From an uncultured Veillonella sp. (lineage in GTDB: Bacteria > Bacillota > Negativicutes > Veillonellales > Veillonellaceae), in contig CAAFUD010000097.1 of NCBI GenBank assembly GCA_900766125.1, forward strand, positions 1 to 7,587: a DNA stretch of 7,587 nt. Direction: 5' to 3'. Below the pieces are notes generated by a model. It saw only the letters and a program-made list of their open reading frames with translations, did no database searches and was not told the origin of the DNA. The position numbers and the translations under genes are program-made. Positions 1 to 6,008 of this stretch are shown here, piece after piece (positions within the stretch are counted from its first letter, which is position 1; every line of letters starts with the position of its first letter).

Positions 1-887
1 CGATTGACACGATGGTTACCATCTACAATAGCTTGAATATTTGAGGCACGCACATAGCTTTCAACTTGAACATAATCCGGCACACAGTTTACCAATGTAC
101 CACCTTGATTAATAATTGGGTGGAATCTGAAATAATAACTTTTTTTGAAAGTTTCACGAATGCAGATAACCCCCATAACGCCCATTAAAGCAGCATTAAG
201 AGCGTTGATTCCTTCATGAGGTGCTTGAGCCGCATGAGCTACCTTGCCGTGATACTCAATCAGTTTAGATACAAAACCATTGGAGGTACTGCCAAGCCCC
301 ATTTCACCAGCTGGAGTTTTAGCAGTCTCCACATGCATCTGCATAGCCATATCGATATCATCGAAAGCACCTTCATAGATAAGTTGTTGCTTGCCGCCCA
401 TATATTTCAGTTTTCCTTGTTCACGCAATTTATTGCGGTAATCAATTTCAATCATTTCCTCTGCTGGAACAGCAAATAATACGACATCGCCAGCTAGCTC
501 ATCCATCACCGCTTGTAAGCCCATAGCGACAGCAAACATATTAGTAATTTGTACATTATGACCACAGCAATGGGCAGCCCCTGTTAAATCATCGGCACGA
601 GGATGGCGAGGACAGAGAATGGCATCTAATTCCCCAACCATTGCAACCGTATATTTACTATCTCGGCCCTTAATTCTACCTTTTACACCTGTCAATGCAT
701 GCCCTGTAGTATAAGAAATGCCAAGTTCATCAAACATAGCTTGAACCTTTTTAGAGGTTTTTACCTCTTTAAAACCTAGTTCAGGTTCAGCCATAATAGA
801 TTCAGATAATTCTCGTAAACGCGGTTGTGCATCAACAATAGCTTTACAAACACGGTGTTTTACTTCTTCCTTTGTCATACGGCTCAT
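1..887 (-). CDS. M20-family amidohydrolase/metallopeptidase, C-terminus cut off by the window start
   Basis: This frame is open from an ATG at 887 to the window edge, giving 295 complete codons. M20 enzymes hydrolyse amide bonds in N-acyl amino acids or dipeptide-like compounds, usually in the cytoplasm, with a two-metal centre. Visible signatures are GELDA (85-89, Asp88), HCCGHN (106-111, Cys108 and His110 as likely metal ligands), PAEE (141-144, catalytic base and ligand glutamates), MHVE (His185), and the start of the lid/dimerisation domain at GKVAHAAQAPHEGINALNA (214-232). GELDA plus CGHN places it near the M20D/PM20D2-like amidohydrolases rather than classical di- or tripeptidases. Family members are about 390-440 residues, so the final part, with the last metal-binding histidine, lies outside the window. 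GGAG at 893-896 sits 5 bases before the ATG; a second ATG at codon 4 has no better site. It lies 132 bases downstream of two membrane-protein genes on the same strand, suggesting a transporter-hydrolase pair. The substrate cannot be read from sequence. Confidence 0.9.
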   Translation of the reverse strand, partial: MSRMTKEEVKHRVCKAIVDAQPRLRELSESIMAEPELGFKEVKTSKKVQAMFDELGISYTTGHALTGVKGRIKGRDSKYTVAMVGELDAILCPRHPRADDLTGAAHCCGHNVQITNMFAVAMGLQAVMDELAGDVVLFAVPAEEMIEIDYRNKLREQGKLKYMGGKQQLIYEGAFDDIDMAMQMHVETAKTPAGEMGLGSTSNGFVSKLIEYHGKVAHAAQAPHEGINALNAALMGVMGVICIRETFKKSYYFRFHPIINQGGTLVNCVPDYVQVESYVRASNIQAIVDGNHRVN

Positions 888-904
888 AATATCTCCTTTA
901 TAAA

Positions 905-929
905 ATCGACCGTATAAAATACGGTCGAT
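905..929. promoter_or_regulatory. 25-bp perfect inverted repeat upstream of the M20 gene
   Basis: ATCGACCGTAT (905-915), a 3-base centre, then its exact reverse complement (919-929). It lies 17 bases before the M20 start codon and 8 bases before its Shine-Dalgarno sequence, which it does not cover. It could be a repressor or activator operator. Alternatively, read on the minus strand, it is an 11-bp RNA hairpin followed by four U residues, which would act as a weak terminator or attenuator between the membrane-protein genes and the M20 gene. An AT-rich tract with a TATAAT at 975-980 lies upstream, but I found no convincing -35 box for a separate M20 promoter. Confidence 0.65.
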
Positions 930-933
930 CATG

Positions 934-945
934 TCATCATGATGA
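934..945. repeat. 12-bp perfect palindrome TCATCATGATGA
   Basis: This self-complementary 12-mer lies 4 bases from the larger inverted repeat at 905-929, in the same intergenic region. The two together may form a compound protein-binding site. It is short and could be chance, partly because it is built of repeated ATCATG units (also at 928-933). Confidence 0.3.
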
Positions 946-1019
946 ATAGATATCTTCTAAAATATAAATCTATAATTATATCTTAACATAATTTAGACAT
1001 CTAACATTATGATTTAGTA

Positions 1020-1481
1020 TTAAATTAAACCTTCTAAATGAAGTACTAATTGGGCTAATGCTGTTGCACAGATGAAAGTACCTGCTGTTACAGCTAGTGC
1101 AACAGGAATAATGCGCCAAGATAAGCGACGGAATGCACCAAGATCTTTCCCTAAGGATAAACCTGCATAAGCAAGTACTGGTGTTGTAGTAGCAAGGAAT
1201 GTAACTTGGCTAGTTTTAGCAATGATCCATTCTTGACCAGGCATACCTGGTAAGGATGCAACAACACCGACTAAGGAAACCCAGAATACCATAGGTAATT
1301 TATTAGCATATGGCAAGTTAGAGATTAAAGCACCAATCGTAGCAAGGACTGCTAAGATAGCTACGCCAACTAAGCTATCGCTAAATAGATGTTTACCATC
1401 CATTACATTGCCTACTGCAGTGATGATAGCAGCAATACAAATAACGATGACAAACTGTGTTAATTTTTCACTTTTACTCAT
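1020..1481 (-). CDS. Small integral membrane protein, putative second subunit of a DUF3100-type transporter
   Basis: This 153-residue, very hydrophobic protein has about five predicted membrane segments (roughly 9-24, 35-55, 62-79, 93-110, 122-147). A conserved-looking stretch, TTTPVLAYAGLSLGKDLG (98-115), has a helix-breaking proline and glycines inside the membrane region, as in secondary transporters. I do not recognise a named family. Its ATG lies inside the end of the upstream gene (8-base overlap, ATGAGTAA), and an exact AGGAGG is 9 bases upstream within that gene, so the two are probably translationally coupled and made in equal amounts. Together they would form a protein of about 420 residues and 11-12 helices, the size of a typical secondary carrier. 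Function as half of a transporter is inferred from size, topology and coupling. No charged ion-binding motif stands out. Confidence 0.85.
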   Translation of the reverse strand: MSKSEKLTQFVIVICIAAIITAVGNVMDGKHLFSDSLVGVAILAVLATIGALISNLPYANKLPMVFWVSLVGVVASLPGMPGQEWIIAKTSQVTFLATTTPVLAYAGLSLGKDLGAFRRLSWRIIPVALAVTAGTFICATALAQLVLHLEGLI

Positions 1482-2277
1482 GATTTGCTACCTCCTCTGC
1501 TAAATCCTGTTCACGGGTACGACCTGTAAAGAAGTTATATGTTTTCTCCATAACTGGTAAAGAAACAAATAGACCAAAGTATACGCCTAGAACGGTAGTC
1601 AACAAGTTTGCAGCCCCTGCAAGAGCCATAATTTGTTGTTCGTAATCTGGATATACTGCAATGATTGGAGCCGTAGCAGCAGCCATCATACTAGCACTAC
1701 CTACGCCAGCGCCCATAGCCAATGCCAATGGATGGAACCATCCAGATTGTGCCAACATACCAGCCAATACGGAGGACCACATAGCGCCAATAAGAACACC
1801 ACAGATGTACATGCCCATAACACCACGGCCCTCAGGAGAGCTAAAGCCAAATTTGTCGATAATAATCGCTACGTTCGGCTCACGGTCTACGGAGTAACAA
1901 GCACCTACTGCTTCGCGTCGCATACCAACTAATAATGCCACAGGTAAACCAAATACAATAGTACCAAAGAAATGACCAAGCTCTTGTAATAACAATGCCC
2001 AGCCTGCACTTGTAAGAATACCAAGATTTGGACCAATACCTAAACCTACTTTTACCATCAAGATCATAACGGCAATACCGATATAATCGGCAGATTTTTC
2101 CATCTGTTTAATAGTAAGAATTTTAAATTTAGGAATAGAAATTAATAAACCTAGAATCAATGTGTACAATAATGGCAATAATACAACAGGACCCAGTTTT
2201 TTTATGCCTATAAATTCAGCGACTACGGTTAGTACGAGCGCTAGAAAATGTATTTTGAGATTTCCCAAAAGCTGCAT
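1474..2277 (-). CDS. DUF3100-like integral membrane protein, putative transporter subunit
   Basis: This 267-residue multi-pass membrane protein has about six or seven hydrophobic segments (roughly 9-25, 29-47, 66-84, 90-118, 154-175, 182-205, 214-240). Two stretches look functional: YSVDREPNVAIIIDKFG (128-144), a polar, charged segment between helices, and the Gly/Ala/Met-rich GAGVGSASMMAAATAP (189-204), resembling the broken-helix substrate sites of secondary carriers. I recall these features from the DUF3100 family, which has no assigned function; the family call is from memory and was not searched. The start is supported by AGGAGGT (2282-2288) 4 bases before the ATG and by a promoter about 40 bases upstream. 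The C-terminal tail (251-267) is charged, probably cytoplasmic, and encodes the ribosome binding site of the next gene. With that gene and the M20 hydrolase downstream it forms a likely uptake-and-cleave module, comparable in logic to abgT-abgAB but unrelated in sequence as far as I can tell. Confidence 0.85.
   Translation of the reverse strand: MQLLGNLKIHFLALVLTVVAEFIGIKKLGPVVLLPLLYTLILGLLISIPKFKILTIKQMEKSADYIGIAVMILMVKVGLGIGPNLGILTSAGWALLLQELGHFFGTIVFGLPVALLVGMRREAVGACYSVDREPNVAIIIDKFGFSSPEGRGVMGMYICGVLIGAMWSSVLAGMLAQSGWFHPLALAMGAGVGSASMMAAATAPIIAVYPDYEQQIMALAGAANLLTTVLGVYFGLFVSLPVMEKTYNFFTGRTREQDLAEEVANHE
1491..1496 (-). promoter_or_regulatory. Ribosome binding site of the second membrane-protein gene, inside the first
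   Basis: An exact AGGAGG on the minus strand lies 9 bases before the ATG at 1481 and within the last codons of the upstream gene. It shows that the second frame is a genuine separate gene rather than the product of a frameshift in a single long gene. Confidence 0.75.
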
Positions 2278-2297
2278 AATGACCTCCTATAAAAACA

Positions 2298-2322
2298 TAT
2301 AATATAACATTGTTATATTATA
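2298..2322. promoter_or_regulatory. 25-bp perfect palindromic operator overlapping the -10 box and start site
   Basis: TATAATATAACA on the plus strand (2298-2309), one central base, then its exact reverse complement (2311-2322). On the minus strand the outermost six bases are the -10 box TATAAT of the membrane-protein operon promoter, and the predicted transcription start falls at the centre of symmetry. A dimeric repressor bound here would block RNA polymerase directly. No regulator gene is in the window. The site is AT-only apart from two C/G pairs, which lowers specificity, but 12 perfect paired bases aligned with the promoter is unlikely to be chance. Confidence 0.7.
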
Positions 2323-2346
2323 AATAATTGTTATTAAAAGTGTCAA
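2317..2346 (-). promoter_or_regulatory. Consensus sigma-70/SigA promoter of the DUF3100-like operon
   Basis: Minus-strand TTGACA (2346-2341), an 18-base spacer, then TATAAT (2322-2317); both hexamers match the consensus exactly. Predicted start near 2310 gives a leader of about 33 bases before the ATG at 2277. The strength of the boxes suggests high expression unless repressed at the overlapping palindrome. Confidence 0.8.
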
Positions 2347-2373
2347 CTACAGATGTACATATGTCTATTAGGA

Positions 2374-2505
2374 TTATCTTTTTTCAATCATATAAATACC
2401 CTTTTCAGCATCAATGACCTCAATGATAATCTTTTCTATCATTGACGGTTTCACTTTATGAAACCTTTGATCTTGTTCATCATAATAAATGGCCCATTCA
2501 GACAT
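2374..2505 (-). CDS. Candidate small protein of 43 residues, unrecognised
   Basis: ATG at 2505 to TAA at 2374 encodes a small, soluble, charged protein beginning MSEWAIYYDEQDQRF and ending KGIYMIEKR. The composition (aromatics, Lys/Glu, few rare residues) looks protein-like, and the frame fills most of the space between the recO terminator and the promoter of the next operon. Against it, there is no clear Shine-Dalgarno before the ATG and no obvious promoter between it and the terminator stem. The same frame stays open upstream through that stem, with two TTG codons just before the ATG, so it may begin elsewhere or be read by leakage past the terminator. It could also be the remnant of a longer gene. 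I do not recognise it. Confidence 0.4.
   Translation of the reverse strand: MSEWAIYYDEQDQRFHKVKPSMIEKIIIEVIDAEKGIYMIEKR
2420..2445. repeat. Inverted TCAATGATA repeat with an extra direct copy nearby
   Basis: TCAATGATA (2420-2428) is the exact reverse complement of TATCATTGA (2437-2445), with an 8-base gap. A further direct TCAATGA is at 2411-2417. The group lies 65-100 bases upstream of the -35 box of the DUF3100-like operon, a common distance for activator sites, but also inside the candidate small ORF, where it could simply reflect repeated Ile/Glu codons. Confidence 0.3.
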
Positions 2506-2521
2506 AGATGCTGGAATCAAC

Positions 2522-2553
2522 AAAAGGCAGTTTGATTTCTCAAACTGCCTTTT
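2522..2553 (-). terminator. Rho-independent terminator of the phoH-recO operon
   Basis: A 14-bp perfect stem (2522-2535 with 2540-2553) with core GGCAGTTTGA. On the transcribed minus strand the loop is GAAA, a stable GNRA tetraloop, and the stem ends in UUUU followed by GUUG. It begins 8 bases after the recO stop codon. The flanking A and T runs mean it could also stop plus-strand transcription. Confidence 0.88.
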
Positions 2554-2560
2554 ACTATCA

Positions 2561-3265
2561 TTAAATTATGGAATTTAAAAACTTAACGCTTTGTAATGGT
2601 TTACCAATTTCTTGCTCACAGTATGCAAATAGTAGTTTTTCAAGTTCCTTCCATATTGTTTTGGGAAGTTCTATAGGCGTGTCTTCGCCCCACTGGTAAG
2701 CGAGAATTTGTGGTAATCCAGCTTTTACAGAACGCGAAATGCTAAGATTCGTCGTTTCTTTCACCTGTATCCAGAATGGATCGATACCATCTTGATGTGA
2801 AAAAGCATTAGCACTAGGCACAACCCCTGCGAGGGATAGTAATTGCCATCCTAACATTATCGTTCCTAGCTGTACATTGCGGCGCCGTATTTGCTTGGAA
2901 TAGTTTACAACGGTATCAAATACCTTGCGATCTACATCATACATAGCAAATAGTTCTTGAATGAGCTCACTAGCCACTGCAGCATAAGCAATATTATCTA
3001 AATTTACATCTAATGATTCTACCACATAGGAACCATCAATCTGTGTAACATTTACATATTCACCATCAGGTACGACCGTTATATACATGGCACTAAAAGG
3101 ACGTAAATAGGAACTGTTACGCAAGGTCATCATTCGCTTATGTGGTATAGATGCACGAATGAGTCCTAAGCTAGGTGTAATAAAGGTAAATACAGAGTAT
3201 AGCTTATGTTTTTTTCGACTAATGACGATGGCAGGTGTATTAAAACCACCATTAAGCTTCTTCAT
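2561..3265 (-). CDS. recO: RecO-like DNA repair protein
   Basis: RecO anneals DNA strands and, with RecR, loads RecA onto SSB-coated single-stranded DNA during gap repair. This protein is 234 residues, close to the usual 240-260. The N-terminal OB-fold pattern is visible: AIVISRKKHKLYSVFTFITPSLGLIRASI (12-40), then the typical LRPFS (54-58). A helical C-terminal part follows, with LGWQLLSLAGVVPSANAF at 138-155, where many RecO proteins carry a four-cysteine zinc finger. Only one cysteine is present (216), so this is a zinc-free form. Divergence is high, and the assignment leans partly on position next to era. The ATG lies inside the end of the upstream CBS-protein gene (14-base overlap) with GGAAG-type purine runs in front, implying coupling. 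The gene ends at the operon terminator. Confidence 0.78.
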   Translation of the reverse strand: MKKLNGGFNTPAIVISRKKHKLYSVFTFITPSLGLIRASIPHKRMMTLRNSSYLRPFSAMYITVVPDGEYVNVTQIDGSYVVESLDVNLDNIAYAAVASELIQELFAMYDVDRKVFDTVVNYSKQIRRRNVQLGTIMLGWQLLSLAGVVPSANAFSHQDGIDPFWIQVKETTNLSISRSVKAGLPQILAYQWGEDTPIELPKTIWKELEKLLFAYCEQEIGKPLQSVKFLNSII

Positions 3266-4583
3266 GTTCTTCTTCCGTTGTTTCCTCTTCAGGTAAAGGT
3301 GTTACTTTAATACGAGAAACGCGATAGCCTTGCATTTGTGTTACTTCAAAGGTATATCCCAATGCATCCACAGTATCACCAACGATTGGTGTCCGTTCTA
3401 AGAGACCAAATACATAGCCCCCAATTGTATCAGAGTCAGAATCGTCGATTTCAACGTCCATCATTTCCTCTACTTCGTCTACGAGGACCTTACCATCAAA
3501 TTCGAAGGATCCATCTGCATAAGCAATTTTAGCTGGTAAGTGTGGTTCATGTTCGTCCTGAATATCCCCAACGAGCTCTTCAATAATATCTTCAAGGCCT
3601 ACGAGACCAACCATACCACCGTACTCATCTACAACAACAGCTTGATAAATACGGCGAGTTCTCATGTATTGTAGTAATGTAGATAATTTCATTACTTCTG
3701 GCACAGTTAAAATATCTCGTTTTACATTACGCAAATCTTTACGCGCTTGATTAGGACGTTCCATGAGGTCCTTAATATGAACAAGACCGATGATATGATC
3801 CTTATCTTCTACACATAGAGGGTAACGGGTATGTGCTTTAGAACGAATAAATTTCATCGCTTCATCATAGCCGTCTTCAACGAAAATACAGTCCACATCT
3901 TGACGTGGTACCATAACCTCTTTGGCTCTACGGTCCACAAAGTTAAATACATTGTCGATCAACTCGGATTCCACTTGGTCTAGTTGACCTTCTTCATGGC
4001 TTCGAGAAATCATCATACGGATTTCTTCTTCAGAGTATACAAGGTCTAGCTCTGTTAAATATTTTGTTTTGTAAAAGCCCAAAATAACTGTGGAGATTTT
4101 GCTAGCAATCCAAATAAACGGATATACCAAGCGACCACCAGCTACTACGATACGACAATAGGTATTTACGTACTTTGTTGGGAAGGATAAGCCTAATGCT
4201 TTAGGTACGATTTCACCAAAGATAAGAACTATTAAGCTAATAAATAGCAGTAAAAGTATATCTAGTACGAAGTGCATCCATGTACTATGCACATTAAATA
4301 CCGATACAAGTTGATCTACGATATTATCAAATACATAAGTGCCTGTACCAGCAAGAGCCAAAATAAAGAATAAAATCAAAAACTGCGTCGTATTCAAGAA
4401 ATACTCAGGGTTTTGATAGAGCTTTAATAAAAACTCTCGATCCTTTTCCAAGAGGATATCCATATCCTCTACATGCTCTTTACGAAGACGAGCAAAGGAG
4501 AACTTTGCAACCACAAAAAAGTTAATTAAAAATATACATACAAGACCAAACCCTATGGGTAACAGGCCATCTACACTATCCAT
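3252..4583 (-). CDS. CNNM/CorC (HlyC/CorC) family membrane protein with CBS pair
   Basis: This 443-residue protein has the full architecture of the family: an N-terminal DUF21/CNNM membrane domain with hydrophobic segments near 7-25, 66-86, 104-124 and 146-168 and the signature GEIVPKALG (123-131); a CBS pair (about 222-342) with VMVPR (223-227), DEYGG (319-323) and EDIIEELVGDI (331-341); and a CorC_HlyC domain (about 350-430). The last 13 residues are a strongly acidic tail. Members are linked to magnesium or sodium/magnesium export and bind adenine nucleotides through the CBS pair; the older label 'hemolysin' is misleading. E. coli CorC/YbeX, which also sits next to ybeY, is shorter and lacks the membrane domain, so this is the integral-membrane type. 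AAAGGA lies 6 bases before the ATG. It follows era after 54 bases and overlaps recO. Confidence 0.93.
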   Translation of the reverse strand: MDSVDGLLPIGFGLVCIFLINFFVVAKFSFARLRKEHVEDMDILLEKDREFLLKLYQNPEYFLNTTQFLILFFILALAGTGTYVFDNIVDQLVSVFNVHSTWMHFVLDILLLLFISLIVLIFGEIVPKALGLSFPTKYVNTYCRIVVAGGRLVYPFIWIASKISTVILGFYKTKYLTELDLVYSEEEIRMMISRSHEEGQLDQVESELIDNVFNFVDRRAKEVMVPRQDVDCIFVEDGYDEAMKFIRSKAHTRYPLCVEDKDHIIGLVHIKDLMERPNQARKDLRNVKRDILTVPEVMKLSTLLQYMRTRRIYQAVVVDEYGGMVGLVGLEDIIEELVGDIQDEHEPHLPAKIAYADGSFEFDGKVLVDEVEEMMDVEIDDSDSDTIGGYVFGLLERTPIVGDTVDALGYTFEVTQMQGYRVSRIKVTPLPEEETTEEEHEEA

Positions 4584-4624
4584 CTTAATTCCTTTCGTAC
4601 AATTGAGAAAACAAGTTAGTTTTT

Positions 4625-4633
4625 ATTATAGCA
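4625..4633 (-). promoter_or_regulatory. Possible internal extended -10 promoter before the CorC-family gene
   Basis: Minus-strand TGCTATAAT is an exact extended -10 element, just after the era stop codon. The best -35 candidate, TTGGTT (4654-4649), is weak, which extended -10 promoters tolerate. It would start transcription about 35 bases before the corC-type gene and let that gene and recO be expressed apart from era. The region is AT-rich, so a chance match is possible. Confidence 0.4.
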
Positions 4634-4637
4634 AAAA

Positions 4638-5537
4638 TTATTTTCTATAACCAAGTTCAGATAACATGCCAGATTTATTACGCCAATCCTTTTTAACCTT
4701 AACCCAAAGGTCTAAGTATACCTTTGTAGCCAATAGTTTTTGAATATCTGCACGCGCTTCAGCACCGAGTTGTTTTAACAAGGCTCCTTTTTTACCGATG
4801 ATGATACCCTTTTGGGAATCTCGTTCACAGTAGATAGTAGCGCGGATATATGTTGTGCCATCATCACGTGTTTTCATTTCATCTACATCTACAGCGATAG
4901 CATGAGGAATTTCATCACGTGTAGCCAATAGGATTTTTTCACGAACAATATCAGAAATGATAAGACGTTCTGGTTGGTCCGTAATCATATCCTCTGGGAA
5001 GTATTGTGGACCTTCCGGTAATGTTTCTTCTAATACATTTAGAACTTCATTTAGGTTCTCTTTATCCTTTGCAGAAATAGGAATAACCCCTGCAAATGGA
5101 TAAGCATCTTGATAAGACACGATGGCTTCTAAAAGCTCCTCTTTTTTGAGGGTATCAATCTTGTTAACGACTAAGAAAACAGGAACCTTTACACGTTTTA
5201 ATTGCTCAATAATAAAGTTATCCCCAGGGCCGCGCTTTTCATTGCCTGCTACTACAAATAAAACAGCTTCCGTTTCTTTCAAGGACTCAATGGCAGCATC
5301 GACCATGAATTCACCTAATTTATGTTTTGGCTTATGTACACCTGGTGTATCCATGAAAACGATTTGTTTTGCCTCATCTGTATATACACAGATAATACGG
5401 TTACGCGTTGTTTGAGCCTTATCGGATACGATAGCGATTTTGTCGCCAATAAGAGCATTAATTAATGTAGATTTACCAACATTAGGGCGTCCTACAACGG
5501 CAACAAAGCCAGATTTAAAATGTTCGTTCTTATTCAT
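4638..5537 (-). CDS. era: GTPase Era
   Basis: Era is an essential GTPase that binds the 3' end of 16S rRNA and takes part in 30S subunit maturation. With the start chosen here it is 299 residues, the normal family length. All GTPase motifs are present: G1 GRPNVGKS (16-23), G2 QTTRN (42-46), G3 DTPG (63-66), G4 NKID (125-128), G5 SAK (155-157). The C-terminal KH domain has its GKKG loop at 248-251. The frame is open further upstream, with ATGs at 5561 and 5549, but those add eight residues absent from the family. The ATG at 5537 follows GGGAGG (5550-5555), and its first bases overlap the ybeY stop (ATGAATAA), a standard coupled arrangement. ybeY upstream and phoH before it make a ribosome-maturation cluster. 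Confidence 0.97.
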   Translation of the reverse strand: MNKNEHFKSGFVAVVGRPNVGKSTLINALIGDKIAIVSDKAQTTRNRIICVYTDEAKQIVFMDTPGVHKPKHKLGEFMVDAAIESLKETEAVLFVVAGNEKRGPGDNFIIEQLKRVKVPVFLVVNKIDTLKKEELLEAIVSYQDAYPFAGVIPISAKDKENLNEVLNVLEETLPEGPQYFPEDMITDQPERLIISDIVREKILLATRDEIPHAIAVDVDEMKTRDDGTTYIRATIYCERDSQKGIIIGKKGALLKQLGAEARADIQKLLATKVYLDLWVKVKKDWRNKSGMLSELGYRK

Positions 5538-6006
5538 TATATGGTGCATCCTCCCGCACATAACCGAGATTACCTAAGATAAATTCTTCTTCAGTGCGCA
5601 TCTCTTTTTTATCTTCGTCGTTCATATGGTCATAGCCTAAGATATGTAAGCAACTGTGAGTCGTTAAATACGCTAATTCTCGTTCAAAGCTATGTCCATA
5701 TTCAATAGCTTGTTCACGAGTGCGCTCTAAGGAAATAATCATATCACCAAGTAAGTGATGTTCCTCTTCACTGCCTTCGTAGTCGTCCCCTTCATTAAGG
5801 GCAAAGGACAATACATCGGTAGGTCTATCGATGCCGCGATATTCTTTATTGAGCTCGTGAATCTTAGCATTATCGCAGAGTAAAATACTCATTTCATCCT
5901 CTTCAAGACCATATACGCGACTCACTTCATCACAGACCTTGCGTATAACAGCCTCAATATTGGAATCTTCTTGAATTCCTTCATCATAGCTAATATGTAT
6001 ATACAT
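5530..6006 (-). CDS. ybeY: Endoribonuclease YbeY (rRNA maturation factor)
   Basis: YbeY is a zinc-dependent endoribonuclease acting in 16S rRNA 3'-end processing and ribosome quality control, and it interacts with Era in other bacteria. The 158-residue length is typical. Diagnostic motifs are RPTDVLSFAL (61-70), GDMIIS (87-92) and the metal site HSCLHILGYDH (117-127), with the three histidines His117, His121 and His127 in the expected HxxxHxxxxxH spacing. The residue after the first histidine is Ser rather than the common Gly. The start lies 2 bases after the phoH stop, with AAAGGA overlapping that gene's last codons. The gene overlaps era by 8 bases. Confidence 0.97.
   Translation of the reverse strand: MYIHISYDEGIQEDSNIEAVIRKVCDEVSRVYGLEEDEMSILLCDNAKIHELNKEYRGIDRPTDVLSFALNEGDDYEGSEEEHHLLGDMIISLERTREQAIEYGHSFERELAYLTTHSCLHILGYDHMNDEDKKEMRTEEEFILGNLGYVREDAPYNE
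5550..5555 (-). promoter_or_regulatory. Ribosome binding site deciding the era start
   Basis: Minus-strand GGGAGG lies 12 bases before the ATG at 5537, within the last codons of ybeY. The spacing is slightly long. The alternative ATG at 5549 directly abuts the motif and the one at 5561 is upstream of it, so neither can use it. Confidence 0.6.
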
Positions 6007-6008
6007 GC

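Noticed and set aside
216..479. A plus-strand open frame opposite the M20 gene.
   Set aside because: It is antisense to well-conserved M20 motifs, has no family resemblance and no ribosome binding site. The same applies to plus-strand frames near 1633-1932, 3338-3532, 5122-5415 and 6778-6966.
905..945. The clustered palindromes as part of a CRISPR array or an insertion-sequence end.
   Set aside because: There are no repeated units with spacers, no transposase remnant and no target-site duplication; a regulatory role fits better.
3252..4583. The CBS-domain protein as a hemolysin and virulence factor.
   Set aside because: The HlyC/CorC name is historical; domain content indicates an ion-homeostasis membrane protein, and nothing here suggests a toxin.
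5538..5561. An eight-residue N-terminal extension of Era starting at the ATG at 5561.
   Set aside because: The extension overlaps the conserved end of ybeY, lies upstream of the ribosome binding site, and makes Era longer than its usual 299-301 residues.
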